Source: Epiperipatus broadwayi (lineage: Eukaryota; Onychophora; Udeonychophora; Euonychophora; Peripatidae). Taken from it: a stretch of DNA of 64,000 nt. The DNA lies in assembly GCA_028023455.1 (NCBI GenBank), contig JAQFVV010006221.1:2422001-2486000 (forward strand), read 5' to 3'. Below, one piece after another: positions 1-14,545 of the stretch. Made by a program: the position numbers and the translations under genes. The notes beneath the pieces were generated by a model. The model saw only the letters and a list, made by a program, of their open reading frames with translations. It was not told where the DNA came from and did not search any database. How positions within the stretch are numbered: position 1 is the stretch's first letter; every line of letters begins with the position of its first letter.

Positions 1-1137
1 ACAGTTAGTAATTAAGATTTTTACAGTAGTTCTTTACCTACTGGGATTTGAATTGTCTGTATTATTATTATGTTTGTATATGTGTGTATATTGTAAAAAC
101 TCAGCTATAAAAATGTGATTTGCAAGTAAAATGATATAAAGTATATCGGTTTCGGAGGATGGGAATGGACTGTTCAAATTTGAAAGATTAGAATTTGTTT
201 AAGCATGAATTTATTGTTCTTTATTATGTTTGATAAGAAAAGTGTTTAGTGGCTATTTGCAGTAAAAGTTAATGATGTTTTATTGTGTCTTGTGGGATTG
301 AATAATCTCTTTTTCTCGTTATTTGAATATTTGATATGGTAGATTGCTTAATATATCTTATGGGATAGAGTAAAATCCCTTTGTTATAAAAGTATTTGAT
401 AAGAGTGGATTGAATCCTCCATTTTGATATTTGATATTATGAATTAGGCTATGTGAAGCCCAGTATTTTATCTCCCTTATTAGTTTGGAGATGAGATTTA
501 TTCCCACCAGTTTATGTAGTCTCAGAAGTAGACTTGGGAGTTACTGTCTTATTAGTTATGAAATTAGAATTGTGTAAATCTTTTATCCCATGTGCTTATA
601 GAATGCTTTCATCTTACTCATAGCCATGTGTCAGATAATTTATTGATAAGAAGAATAAAAGTAGAAATGATTTTCTCGTAAAACAGCTGTGTTAGAATTA
701 GTGCTGAAGATTGTTTGGTCCATTGTCATTGTTCATATTATGATTTATTTACATAGTCATGAGTAAACCGATTGAATTGATTAGTATTAATTATTTGTTG
801 TATGACACACAGCATAATGCAGACACAGATATAAAGTACTAATTTAACAGTTATTTAAAAAATCCATCATTATTAAAAAATCCATCATTAATGCCTAACT
901 TCAATCATTTTGCATTTATCATTTTAAATTTCATATCATCAGCTTCCATAATATTTAATCATTACTGGTATAAGCAAGCAAAAGAAGACAAATCATAATT
1001 AATTAATAGCATTATTCATTTCTGTTTTGCAAAGATAAAACACAGCTAATTGATAGAATTATGTCCATTTTGCAAAGTATAATTTAATATTATTTTGTGT
1101 TGATTCTTAGATTCAAACTCCTTATTTTAGTTAATGT
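1..1137. other. AT-rich stretch, nothing recognised
   Basis: No ORF of note and no recognisable repeat or RNA. A short direct doublet (AAAAAATCCATCATTA) occurs near 857-892. It looks intronic or intergenic. Confidence 0.6.
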
Positions 1138-1374
1138 GCATTTTAAAGTAAAAATGCCAAGATTTAGGTTTGTTTTATAATGTAATTGAAATATTTAACC
1201 GATGTGTTTGTTATAGACTTATTAGATTAATTGATAATTTAAGAGTGATATAAAGCATTTTAAGGTAAAATGCTAAGATTTTAGTTTTATTTCATAATGT
1301 AACTGAAATATTTAACCTATGTGATGTGTTATAGACTTGTTAGATTAGTTAATAATTTAAGAGTGATATAAAAG
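1138..1374. repeat. Tandem duplication, about 117 bp unit
   Basis: Two adjacent diverged copies start at 1138 and 1255, both with GCATTTTAA(A/G)GTAAAA, and share TAATGTAA(T/C)TGAAATATTTAACC and a TTTAAGAGTGATATAAA end. No coding potential is visible. Confidence 0.85.
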
Positions 1375-2629
1375 ACAAGATGTGGAATCTAAATAAATTC
1401 TGTAGTTGATTGCCAGAAATGTAAGGCTATATTATTTCAGTTCCACATGTTTATCAGAAGGGACTGATAAATAAAAACCGTTTTTGTAATAAAATATAAA
1501 GATTGTATTTTAGTTTATTTTTTAGGGTTAAAGATATAATGTGTTGCCATAAGTCAATAAAAGTGACTTAATAGACGAAATGTATCAGATAATAAGTTAG
1601 AAAATTATCTTGTAATTTCTGCTATTATGTAGTTTTTCAACCACTGATGTTAATACATCCAAAACTTATATCCGTACAAATTGTAAAGGAATTAAATGTT
1701 TGTTTAACTATATTTTTTTTAAATAAATGTTTTATTATTCAAAACTGTATTCAGGATTCTTCTCTAACATACATTCGTTTTTCACATTTTCACATATGCT
1801 CACACATTTATTTTATCCAATATGATATGATTGTACATTTAATTTAATTTAATGATGAATATATCCAGATATGATGATATTGATTTCCTTGATCCAAACA
1901 CTGTATGGAATGTTAATTAGTTACAAATTCTCTAAAGGTTTATCATTTAGGTATTGTTTAGATAATGAATTAAATCAAAATGTACCCCATTTCTTTCATT
2001 ATCTAACTATTATTATGTTGTTAGGGTATTGCTTAATTTATTCCATTACTGTCATAATATTGATAGTTGTTGAGAGGTAGAGATTTTAGATTAAGCCATG
2101 CCATAATAGATTCCCTGAGATATTCAATTATTAATTTAAATTAAATGTTAAATTCAGTTAACTAGATTAGATTAGTGTATAATTAAAATTTAGTAATGAT
2201 AGGTTTAGTTTAAGTTCAGATCCAACTTGTTATACATTATAATTTCTAAATGTTACATTTTATTTATTAGTTTAATTTTCTAATATGGTAGAGTTTGTTC
2301 AATGCATGTGGATGATGGAAGGAGGTGAAGTATAAATTATAACTTGTTAAATTTAGATGGTAGAATTTTACCAATTTAATTTTTGTTTAGTATAGAATTT
2401 AATAGATGTTTTATTTCCTATTCATTATAATATTTCCTTCCACATCTAATGTACATTTTACACCTTATAGACCTCTGTATCCCTCAACTGTACTAGGCTA
2501 AGGTGAAACTTTAATTAAGAGCCTCATAAATAAATTTAGGATAAAGTTAGATTAATATTTTATTCTATGATCCATAGAATTGGCGCCCTCAAGTATATGT
2601 GGTTGTTGGTGATCAGTGATGAGGGGTTA
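1375..2629. other. AT-rich stretch, nothing recognised
   Basis: The small ORFs at 1647-1847 and 1871-2080 are hydrophobic, AT-driven translations without a recognisable motif. I do not call them genes. Confidence 0.6.
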
Positions 2630-2712
2630 CAATATATATATATATATATATATAGTTAGTGCTGTACAAATATATATATATATATATATATAGTTAGTGC
2701 TGTACAAATACT
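2630..2712. repeat. TA microsatellite in a duplicated segment
   Basis: A (TA)n run followed by GTTAGTGCTGTACAAA occurs twice in tandem. The single-copy tail ATACTTCTATAAG follows the second copy. Confidence 0.9.
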
Positions 2713-5700
2713 TCTATAAGTGCGCTAAATATAACCCGGAACATGTCTGTTTTTTGAAATCACACAAAACAATTTGGTCATAGCTTTGACCTACAGACTG
2801 TCAATCTAGTGTGTATGGAGTATGATGACAGAAAAAGAATGGCCAAGGAGGTGTGGTTTATTGCCAACTATAGAAATATTTTTTCAAGAAGTATAATAAC
2901 TACTCTTTCCTATTGCATTGCCAAATGTATATCATATAATACTCAATTGTCCAATCACATTACTACTTCTATAATGCTTTATTTTCTATCCTTTTCTACC
3001 GTTTACAGTTTCAGTTGCCCCAGTAATCTTCTTCAGAATGTTATATCTCCTAATCTCAAAGGAACATGTGCCATCACTTAATCCAAGTATATTGGAAATC
3101 CCTAATAATTCTGGAGAATACAAACAAGGAGTGATATCAAGGGCAGCTTATTAAAAAGAGTATGCTTATTAGATATACTCAAACCCTCTCTTGCAAATGT
3201 TAAACCCAATTTCAAATTCCCTGGTTTTTATAACTTAGACTGAGTACAAATATTTCCCTTAATACAAATATTATTAGTAAGACAGCAAGAAAAGTAAAGA
3301 TTTTAAAAATTACATTGGTTATTTTGAATTAATATTATATGAAGAAATGCTAAATATTCCCTTCTATTGTTGAAACTGATTTCTTTTGTCATTTTTTAAA
3401 GAGTGTAATAAAGGTATTTCACTAATCTATTGTGATATTATATAGTTTATAGATTATACAAAGAATATTGCTTGCCATAAAAAAGAATATTTACCCTGAT
3501 CGATCAGTATAACTCTTAATTCCATGGTAACAAGTTTTCTTCATCCCAAAATTTGTCATGGATTGTCCATTATTTTCATTTAATCTTGTGTCCTCAGCTA
3601 GCTCTAAAGATACTCCTTTACTAGGTCATCATTTCCATGGCAGTTTCTGGCAGTGCCCAGAGAAGAAATTCCCAAAAGGGGAAAGTCCTGAAGTTTCTTA
3701 GCCGGCTACTCAACATATTTTCTGCACTTCTAAATAATATTTATATATATATTTATTTTTTTGCAGCAGTTAAATTAGAGCTGAATCTGTACTGAATCCA
3801 ACTCAATCAATTAATCATGACTTTCAGCAAAAATACCAATAATAATTTAAACAAAAGGTACACCCATAATTTATAGTTTTTGAGACCATTCAAAGTCCAT
3901 ATTAACACCCTTAATATATGTCCTTTTTTGGTCATATTTTGCTTTTAATCCCATAGCAACATTCCAGTTTGGTGAGCACAATAAATAGTGCAAAATACCA
4001 CCCATATCTAAAGTTTTAACAATAGAGTTAATTTTTCACCCTTTCATTTCCCAGAATTAGAAACAAAACAAAAATTTTTTTATATATATATAAAAAAGCT
4101 TCCAAAATTCCACCCTTATCTTTATTTTAAATAATTCAATCAATAGAACATTGATTCATTCGAAATTAAACAAAACTTTTAGAATATCATTTGAAACAAA
4201 ATAATTTTATTTTTATTTTAACAATAACACATACACATTTTTCTCTTTTAAAATTTATATATATATATTTTTAATAATAATAATATATATATCTATTTGC
4301 AAAAACAATCATATTATCTGAAAAATCTAGATGATTTAAATAATCAGTACATATGTATTAGTCCTGCAACATAGAGGAGTTGGTTCACTTTTTCACATTC
4401 TCGATAAATGTATAAACTTGTGATCACATTAAATAAACCCTGTGATCTCATCTGATCTTGAACAATAATGTATTTATTGTGCCAATTTTACACTCTCAGT
4501 TATTATCCAGATTTTATTCTGACAAGATCTTAGTGCTGTCAATTGCATTTTTAAACTATTTTTTACTTCATTTGTATTCATAGTTTTGATTTAATGATTT
4601 TTACTTCATTTGTATTTGTAGTTCATTTTGATTTCATTTTCATAATTTACTGATTAATAATACATTTCTTTTTTTAAAAAAAAAAACAGTACAAAATGAT
4701 GACTGAAATAAATGCTGTTTTATATTTTCAAGAAAATATAAAATTGGAGACGCTAACAAAATTGTTGAAATTGATGAGAGTCTGTTCACAAAAAGGAAAA
4801 ACCAACTAGATGAATTCTTCCCGAACAGTGGCAACTCTCATGGAAGCCATCAAACAAAGTGCAGAAAAGGAACCAATGAATTATTCTGACTGTTGAAAGG
4901 CCTATAAAAGTGCTGTATTACAAAATTCCAGTTATGATCATTTTCATGTGAATCACAAATACAATCATCCCTCTATCGGCAAAATATGCTTGATTATTGT
5001 GAATTTTAAAGTACATTGAATACAGATTAATGCCTGTTCAGACTATTTACATAAGCTTTCTGTGTGCTATATAAATTAATTACTGCTTCTCAATCATGTG
5101 TTAAGTAAGTGTGCATTTTGGGAAAAATAAAAATTTTATTTTTAGTCCCCATTTTGTGAAAAAAAATTATTCATTTAAAATAAAGTAGAACAGACAAATT
5201 GATTGTTTCATTGCAACAATTAGTTATATTTTATGGTTTTTTTAATAATATTTTAGGGTATTTTTTAATTTGGTGATTGTTTTGTCCGTACTTAAAATTA
5301 CATTTGGGAATTGTATAATGATGTGTTATATGTTGCATTTCTTATGTCAAAACAATATTTTTACTATTGTTAAAAATGTACTTTTTAAGATTGATTTTTG
5401 GTTGAAAGTCTTATTTTTAGTAATCTTAGAAATTAATATTACATCTCATATTTTATATTTTTTGTGTAAATTCGTATTTTTAGAATTGTTAGATTTAATC
5501 TGATGCAATTTCTGTCACATATTAGAATTGCTACACCTTTTCACATGTGTATTCAGATTGCTGATAACTTTCCTAAATCTTGTGCAAATATCATGTACAT
5601 ATGGTCCATTTTGATGCTTTTATCATTTTTAAGTTTGTACAAGATCCAAGTATACATTTTATTTGGTCAGATCACAAGATTGCAAAGTTATCAGTGCATT

Positions 5701-7818
5701 GATACAAATGTGAAAAGGCATGGCAGGTTTAATACGTTGCAGGACTAATATGTAAGTACCAAATAATCTTTATGCATTTTTATTTCCTTAGCTTCCTATT
5801 TCAGTCCACAAAATATTTCTTATAAAAATGCCATAAAAAATTATGGAGATATAATATACCCTTTCACAAACCTTATTAATTTTATTATTGTCACCATGTA
5901 ATTTATTACTACGAATGCCATTTTATAAATATTCTTCAGAATATAATAATATCTTGGGTCTATATTTTGATAATTTAAATCTTTAATTCCTAATAAAGTG
6001 CTTACAGAAATAAATGCTTTTTATAATCTACAAATCTAAAACATAAGGTAACTCATACTTATTGATTTTTTTCTATAATTTTAAATATTTATATGTGATA
6101 CATTATAATAAAACCATTTTAAAATCAAATTTATTCTTTTGTTTGATTTAATATTAAAGTTTACTGTATTTCATGCAATGTTTAATGTTGTAAATGCAAG
6201 GTTTTTACATCAATCCCCAATGTAAAAAAAAATAAATCAGTTTAATCAACTGACCAAAAGTATGGTACTCAAACTTTGAGTTAATACTTTAATATTAGAT
6301 GACTTCCCCCCAAATCAATCACATAGTTATTCTTTTGATACTCTGGATTTTAAAGACCTTAACTTCAATAGATCTGATATCTTTTTAATTTAAAAATATC
6401 TTTAAATATGTCTTCAGTAAGTATAAATAGTAAAAATGAATAAACTTTTATTTTATTTATTAATTGAACAACAAAAAATCGTTAAAATTCTTCCAATTTA
6501 TTTTTTGATGGCCAAAAAATAAGTATTTAACTTTATAACATTTATTTTTAAATTTAAATTTATGCACGCATGCGCACACAAACACTCATCTTTCGGAAGT
6601 AAACATATTCATGAATATCATCTTACAAAGTTTATTTCTTTTTTCTTTTTTAAAAAGTATATATTATATGTTTTGTTTTTCTCATTATAAAGTTTATTAT
6701 CATTTTTTAAACATCAATATCTTTTACAGTTCACCAATGGTTTATAGATTCACATTGATGCCATAATTTTTTTAATCCTGGAGTAATCATTTCTGATAAT
6801 ATAATTTTTCCAAGGGAATAAAAAGATTATTGGATATAGCGTTTTGATTTTTTTTTTTCTCCTTAAGAAATAAAGAATAATTAGTTTTATTTTGTACTAA
6901 TTGTTTTCTCTAAAAAAACCCGCTAATTTAAATTGGCAAAAGAGTATTACTTTGCATTATATGTCTAATTTGTATATTAAATAAATTAAAGTGAAAGTTT
7001 TTTTTTTTTTTCCAAAGAAAATTATTTACATATCTCCAAGTTATGAATTTTAATCTGAAAAATGTCAAGGTAACTTTCATTTTTTATTTATTGCTTGATT
7101 AGTTTATTCTAAAAAAAAATAAATAAATAATAATAATAATAAATAGATTAAATCCATCAAGGCTAGCTTCTTTTTTTTTTAAACAAGAGAAATTTATAAA
7201 CTTGAAAAAGAAATAAAACATACTTTTTATTATATATTCATAATTAAACATGTATATGTTCTTTCCAAAAGCACGAGGAAATAATGAGACACTAATATTT
7301 ATATCCAATATAGTTCTTAATCATAATTATAGACAGGTTGCCATTTATTGCATCTCTTGACACAATTTATTTTGACATCTCAATTTTAGAGTTTCCATAA
7401 TAAATTTCAATAAAATCTTACTTTAAAAACATACATATTATTTAAAAGAGATAAGGAAATATTTATTTTTATATACTATCATAAAAATGTAATATGGATT
7501 TGGAATAAGATTTTTGACATATCTCCGAAGTTATTAAATTTAAATATTTAAAAATTTTATGAATAAATTATGAAAAGTATAGCAACATCAATTAGTAAAA
7601 ACTGAGGTGAGGTTTTTCACTTTTAAGATGCATTGTACAAAAAAAAAATTGAAGACTTTATTGATAAATTGCTTTCGGTTCTGTTGAGTCTAATTAATTG
7701 TTTTTAAAAATATTATATATTCAAATTTATTTATATTTCACATTTTTGATTACAATTCATGTATGATTTTTGACAATATGTTCAACACTTTGAAAAACAA
7801 TAAGTTTTTTTTTTTTAT
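2713..7818. other. AT-rich gene-poor stretch
   Basis: Contains homopolymer T/A junctions (for example 4668-4686), short TA runs near 3740, 4080, 4255 and 4285, and a direct doublet at 4555-4625 (TTTTTACTTCATTTGTATT). The ORFs at 2809, 5270, 5503 and 7099 show no family signature and are probably chance. Nothing else is recognised. Confidence 0.55.
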
Positions 7819-7902
7819 ATGTCAAAGCGTCGGCCGGGAAGCAAACCCGGTCCCAGCTGCATGGAAGGCAGCTACTCTAACTGCTAGACCATGAACGATC
7901 AT
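7819..7902 (-). mobile_element. tRNA-Gly-derived SINE-like copy
   Basis: Read on the minus strand, this is a tRNA-like body with a box-A-like segment (GGTCTAGCAGTTAG), an anticodon region with CTTCC as in tRNA-Gly(UCC), and a B-box-like GGTTTGCTTCC. It ends in GACGCTTTGACATAT plus an A-rich tail. Anticodon-stem mismatches argue against a working tRNA. Six relatives share the GTCAA...TTGACA ends (18729, 19171, 21851, 29155, 30878, 33137). Confidence 0.8.
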
Positions 7903-10590
7903 TTAAAAATAACTTTTTATTTTAAATATATCCTAATTGTTATTTTTTTAACTCTTAATTTGCAAATTACAACAAAATAATTTAAAATTAACTTCATGTA
8001 AGAATTTTTTTTCTCTCTAAAATAATTTTAAAAAACTTCCGTTTCATTATGTAGATGAAGGATATTTTGCATATAACTGAAATCTAAGTATTTTTCTATT
8101 ATTATTACATTAATACAAATGCTCAAAATCATTTGTGAAAATTAAGATATTTTCTATAAAATCATAAATACAGAAAATATTTTTATAACATTAATAATAA
8201 AATACAAAAAAAAAGGAATAAATTTATATACAAATAACAACAATACATATAGTATTCTAATTATATATATTGTAATCAGTTGGCTACATGGCTGCACTAA
8301 AAGAAAAAGATAATAAGAATTAGATAGTTTGGCAGTATATTCCTCAGGTTTAATTAAAGGATTATTTCATTAATGAGGAAAGTAATATTTAATTTTCTTA
8401 GCCCTATTTTTTTAAAGGGTGATTATTTAATTCAATATTTTTAAGTTTCTATATGATAGTACAAGAATTATCAAACATTTAATTTGTTAATAGTAATATG
8501 GGAATTATTTTACTAAATTATAAATGATTATAAAGGGGAGAGAGAAAATGGTGAAAAATGTAAATAAGTTTTTTTTAACTCTCATTCTGTAATAGTTATA
8601 ATTAATTAGATGTTTTAATCTAAACTATAAAAATGTACTAAGAAAAGAAACAAATTATTTTTCTTTGTTTTTGTACCTTATTTAATTAATGTTAATTTTT
8701 AAAGAGATTAAGTTTAATGTTTAAGAGCTTTTTTTTTTTTTTTTAAAAAAAATAAGATTTTAATACCTTTGTAAATTTTATTTTTAATCAGAGTTATTTT
8801 TCAATGTTTTTGATTAAAGATGTAGATAACTGAAAAATTGTATATATAGAAATTTATTTAATTGATTATCATGTGAGAGACAAATTGTGATTGGCTTCTG
8901 AGCAAGATTGTTTTAGAAAAAATCTAAGGGGAGTGGTGGTCAAAAAATGAGAAGATTCTAGTGTCTTGTAAAAAGCAGAAGATTCCTAATTTAGCTGTTG
9001 AAGAGAGAGCAGCCCAAAGTTAATTCAGCTAACAAAGAAAAAATAAGCATAAGACTTTTTTAAGCTATTGATATAATAGCAGAAGGTTTGATCAAACTAT
9101 TAGCATATTATCAGTTTAGATGTAAAATGGTTTCTACAATAAAAACATGCATGCTAAATTCAACTAAAAGCTAGGCATTATCTTCCTCCACATGACCTTT
9201 CTTCACTGGAAGAAATTATAGGAAAGGTAACCCCCCATAAAGTAGTCTGAAACCTTGCATTCAACCAAGAGCAGAGACTCTATCTACATCAGTCTCACTT
9301 GTAAAATTCAAAAAGAGAACCAAATAAACAAAATTTGCTATTTTTCATTTACCTGGAATTGCTATAGACCTAGGGAAGAGCAAATTTAACCAGACCCATG
9401 TTTAGAAGTCTTCAGAATAAACCCCATCAGAAGCAACTGGTAAAGGCCTCCATAAACAAGAAAGTCATGGCTAGAGGTAGTTTTTTTATGTGAACACACT
9501 CAATTTTTTTGTTTCATAAAAGTAATAATAATTTGGTTTTTTGGGTTTTGAAAGAATTGATAATAGTAAATACTTCATTAAGTTAAAATATTTCAAATTG
9601 TTAGACTTTTTTTTTCTAAAACCCAGTCAAATTTCTATTACAGATAGTGTAATAGTTTAAAAAAAAAGTAAAAACAAATCTGTTTTAAAATTAAATTTTG
9701 TTATTTTGCTAAGCTGAATCAAAGATTGTTATCTTTGATTTTGGAAATATTGTAAAAATAGAAAGAAAAATCTTAACTATTTTAAAGATATAGATTAATG
9801 AATTTAGAATTAGTCCATGATTGAAATCAACTGATTGGTTAATGTAATTTTATTAAACTGTATATTTTTTGGTGAAGTAGATGTTTGAAATTACCTACTA
9901 TCATGTCATTTTGTTGTTATTTAATTAGAAATTAAATAATTGTTTTTAAAATTAAAAATGTTTTTAGTCTTAGTTTTTTTTATTCTATCCAATTTTTGTG
10001 TCATGATTTGTAGTGTGTGTGACCTAATATCATGGCAGTATATATCCTAGAATTTTTAATAATCCAATAAAACTATTTACTTATAAGTAGAAAAAGCCTA
10101 TGATTTAATTAAGATTATTTATAATAAACTACTTTATTTATTTTTCTCTTGCTCACAGTAATAAATTATAGAGTTCTTGAATTGTGAGGTAGATTCATGC
10201 ATAACAGTTGTATAAAAAGAGGGTGTATATTAGAGTATGAACATCAAGTTGATAATCATCCTGGATTGGCACAAGGAGAATATTCTTTAAATTCCATGCA
10301 CAATATTTTATTTAGCTTGGTCTCTATTAGACATTAAGTTTATAGTTGGACACTAGTGGTACTAAGTGACCAGAGCCTTGATGATGATCAGATGTTTTAA
10401 CCTCCAGCATTATTGTTTTGATTATTATATATTCTGATGGATTAACACTTAGTTTGTGCATTCAGATTATGTTTAAATAATTGCCCCAAGCTGGCAAGGG
10501 CTAAATAGTTAGCCTGGTCTTCAGGAGACCCATTTCAATCCAATCACAAGATTGATTGTTGATTTATTTTATTGTTGATCATTCATGATG
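7903..10590. other. AT-rich stretch, nothing recognised
   Basis: A T16/A8 homopolymer junction sits at 8729-8752. 8880-9480 is slightly less AT-rich and of higher complexity, which suggests an old unidentified repeat. A short hairpin (CAAAGATTGTTATCTTTG) lies at 9720-9737. No coding signal. Confidence 0.5.
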
Positions 10591-13010
10591 ATGAGTAAGT
10601 TATACACATGGGTCTCATTTTACATGATAGATAGGTTCCTCAGAAAACACACGCAAATAAAATCGTGCAAAAATAGACATAACTTACATTAAAAAGGGGG
10701 GATGCAGTCTGTGATTTTTCAAAATTCGCATAAAAGCAAAGCACCAACATAAAATTACTTTAAAATTCGCACATAAAAAAAATAAGGAAATAAAATATGA
10801 CTAATAAAAAATTTCAAATTTGAAAAAAATTGATACAAGACAAACTTTTTTTAATTATAATATTTAATTTTATTCAAAATAATATATTTTTATGCATAAT
10901 TTACTGTAACGGTCAGAATTCGCACATTTCATAAACAAGTTGCACCGTTTTTCCACCACACTCGAAAAGCAGCACCACAAGTGGGTTCAGGGCCTGTCAT
11001 ACCGGATTCGAATATAGCAGATCGACTGCACAACCAAATACGATGGAGCCCGAACCCGCCATCACAATAGCAACATCTTTTCAGGCCACGGTGGTCAGAG
11101 AGAGAGAAGAGACTACGTGAGATTTATACATAAATTAACAGCTAGCATTTAGAAAGTCTTAATAGATACGTGTATAACCCAAACAATATGAGACAATGAG
11201 ATGAATCAGAAAATAAACACTAACATAAAGAATTGATTAAATTAACATGATTTATTAAGAGGCTAAATATGATTTCTGGCACTATTTATTTATTAAATAG
11301 TGGCGTCAAATGGTTAACTACAATTGATTAAATCATTTTACTCGTTAATCTATAACCTGGGTCAATTATCGCTTATGAATGTGCCTTACTAAACCTTGAA
11401 TACATGCGAAGCCCAAGAATAAGAGTACTGGAATTATTTATAATAAAAGATATTAAATAGTGTTACGATAAAGGCTGACTTCAGAAGAAATGCAGAGCGG
11501 CTCCAATGAGCTTGGCAGCAGCGACTTGCTTAGTGTGGAAATATATGTGTGAGTATGATATTATCTTAAAGTACTTAAAAAGGGATTCAGTGGTACTTGC
11601 AAGGTTTAGGAAACGATGGAGGGTGGTAGTCCATTGAAACTACAGGAACTTTGTGACGACAATAAAGAAATGAATCATAAAATCAGATGCATATGTTGCA
11701 CCCCACATTGGTCTCGGCCGTAGCCCTAAAGATCAGAGTATTCTAGCATATGGCTGCAAAGAACTGCATCAGCATCCCCAGGTGTGACGCTCTGGTACAC
11801 ACATTGGCTGGAAACCACAGGAAGAAGTAAAGGGGAAACGGACTTGGCCGTTTAAAGCCCTTTTAAAGAACAAAGTGATCTCAACATTGAATACCCTTGC
11901 CAGCAACACTAAAACATATATATAATCGATTCAAAAAAAGGAGACATAATGAAAGATTGGGCACTTAAGCAATTCACTGCATTGATGAAAAGTGTCTACA
12001 CTCTCCCAAACTCAGAATAACAATAGAAATACTTAAAACAAATAATGGGGTTTAACATTAAAAGGACGGTGTGAGTGCGAGAATTTAAGTAAAATGTAAT
12101 TAACCCACGCACTCCCACATCTGCCAATAGTTATTCCCACACCTCGCATACATCCTGGAAGATTATGAATCAAATCTAGGTATTATAAAGAAAATAATAT
12201 AGTCATCGAACGAGCGCTTACTAAATCTCATTTAAGGGAGGGACTCATGAACGTAAAATTACATTCTTTATAAGGAGTGGGGAGTATCATTAATTAAGAT
12301 TTGCTTCGCTCGGTCGATGCTATGCAAGCCCATAAAATACGCAAATAAAACAATTTAAATTTGATATTAACCCAAGGTTTAGATCGAGCAATAAATTTAA
12401 ATATACATTTTTAAAACATACATGATAATAAGTGTGGCGAGAAAAGGGAGTTTGTTTTTGCTATAGTGGGTTTTAGATCACAAGAGCTCTTGGGTTAATT
12501 TTGTTACCTTTCAGTTGCTTTGGTGGTTGAAGCTGGAGCACATTTCAGGAGTGGATAAGATTTAGCAGCATGTTAATTCAGTCTCTGTTTGCAGCAGCAT
12601 AGGCGGTTCCTTAAGGCATATTGGTGATGCGTCAGATGGTACATCGGCAGCGGCCAGCTATTTCCGAAAGGAAAATAGCCATGGTGCCGACTCTACTCAG
12701 TCATGTTGGCGGTTCTATGATAGGTCAGCATTTTGTACATTTTCTTGAAAGCGGATTATTTAAGTCATGGATGGTCGGTCAGCAAAACATCAGGATCAGC
12801 ATACCGAAAATAATAGTTCAGACCGTCCGAATTCTCAGAATAAAAAAATTTATAACCTCAGAAAATAAAATCAAAATGCAAAATCCAACAGCAGAAAAAC
12901 AGCATCAGAATCAGAATCAGCTTTTGTTTCTTCCCCCTTTTAAACAAAAGAAAAACATTCAATATATCCTGTTTATCTTATAAAAGAACCTGCCTTGGGG
13001 CATGACAAAC
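10591..13010. other. Compositionally distinct, less AT-rich tract
   Basis: From about 10590 to 13010 the sequence is clearly richer in G, C and CpG than its surroundings (for example 10965-11110 and 12590-12840). It has few homopolymers and no ORF beyond the 120-codon frame at 12621-12983, whose product shows no recognisable domain. ACGCAAATAAAA occurs near both ends (10653 and 12338), which is too short to prove terminal repeats. It may be a younger unidentified insertion, an LTR-type element without preserved coding, or a regulatory/exonic tract. Confidence 0.4.
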
Positions 13011-14448
13011 CTTTAACCTTTTGCATTCTTATCAATTAGTTATTTCTTATCTGAACATCAGAAGGAATCCATTTTAAGGTTTTTTTTTTAGTTTACAATT
13101 ATAAATTCCAGTAAATGCTCAGATTGAAAGAAGATTAAAACATTTATTTCATTCTGTTGAAGACTTTTGCTAATTGGAAATTCCTAAGTAGACATACGAA
13201 GTGTGAATTTATAATCCAAAATGTTTTACTTTAAATCTATTATATTCTCAACCTAGCCTTATTTTATATTTATATAATTTTCAATGGCGGGAACTTTATA
13301 ATTTTAGAAAAATATTAAATTATTTCACATTTAGATTGTAATTGCATGAATCCGTTTATAAACTACTTTTAATAATTATTATTTTACCTACAATAGAAAA
13401 TAAATATTGCAACACAATATTTTTAAAATAAATGAACTCAACAACCACAATCCAATAATATAATTCCAATGATTGATATTAATATTTAACAGTTATTATC
13501 GTAGTCTGTGTGTAGTTTTACCTATATAACCTTTTAAATGAATATGTAAACATGCACATACTCGACATTTATATATCAATAAAAATAAAGGGTTGAAAAT
13601 TGGACTCCATGAGTAATAATGCCTACGTGGTTTATTTTAGGTGGGATTTTAGTATATAAATGGCCGTACAGACACACTACGAACGATTTGGGATTCGAAT
13701 TTAGGTATAAGGGTAGGGGAAATGTAAGAGAAAGGTGAAACGAAGACTTGCAGAGCAATCTTCCTGTTTCATTACAGTACAGTAATTTACATTTTTTATA
13801 CACGTTTTAATTATTATAGCTATTTGCCGAAAAACACGTTCATTTGCAAACTGGTAAAAAAATCAGATTCTTCACAAGAGCCTTTGTTTACAACAAGTAT
13901 GTGCTAGTATGAGATGGTGATCATGTGATGTTTAGTGGTTCACACTCATGTTGTGTCAATGGTTATCTGGTGTCAATGTAATTAGTAATTAATCTTTGAG
14001 CCGATGATTTTATTAATTGTTTATGAAACTAACAACTAAAAATTAAATTCTTATTTGTGTCTTTAATTTTTTAATTTTCAATTCTGTTTAAAAATCAAAT
14101 TTCACATTAATTTCAAGTCGCCATAAGTAATATTTAAATTGTTAATTACAATTAAAAATCAGATTTTAATTTTTAATTGTCAAATTTAATTGTGCCCACT
14201 GCTATTACTCACCTTTTAAAAATAAACTTGTGGACACTAAATGATTAATAATTGATTACGTTCTTTTTTAAAAACCAAAAACAGAATGTGATTTAAAATG
14301 CAAAATTAACACGCACAATGTTTGAACAAATTTACATTATAATCTTGTAAAATTTAATGTGTGTATGTGGAAATCATGATTTTAATTTCATTATTGCATA
14401 AAATCTTACTATTATAAAGCACTGAAAATATTGAAATTACTAAGATGA
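13011..14448. other. AT-rich stretch, nothing recognised
   Basis: No repeat, RNA or coding signal is evident. The minus-strand ORF at 13576-13803 has no recognisable motif. Confidence 0.55.
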
Positions 14449-14545
14449 AAGTCGAATTCCAATAATGTGCTATTACTTTCAATATAATGTAAGTGTGCAA
14501 AATTTATTATTTAAAGTAATAGCACATTATCGGAATTCGACTTCC
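14449..14545. repeat. Inverted repeat, about 32-bp arms
   Basis: The left arm (AAGTCGAATTCCAATAATG, continuing through GCTATTAC) pairs with the right arm at 14514-14545 with about one mismatch, leaving a loop of about 30 bp. It could be a miniature inverted-repeat element or a fold-back; no internal HHR core was seen. Confidence 0.85.

Noticed and set aside
1647-7308. Small hydrophobic ORFs in the first 7 kb
   Set aside because: 60-90 codons, dominated by F, I, L, N and K as expected from random AT-rich DNA; no motifs, splice context or conservation.
10490-10550. Possible tRNA-like segment (TAGTTAGCCTGGTCTTCAGG, TTTCAATCC)
   Set aside because: A weak A-box/B-box resemblance, but no convincing cloverleaf and no matching copies with defined ends.
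11290-11330. TGGCGTCAAATGG as an LTR-retrotransposon primer-binding site
   Set aside because: Resembles some primer-binding sites, but no paired long terminal repeats or gag/pol frames could be found around it.
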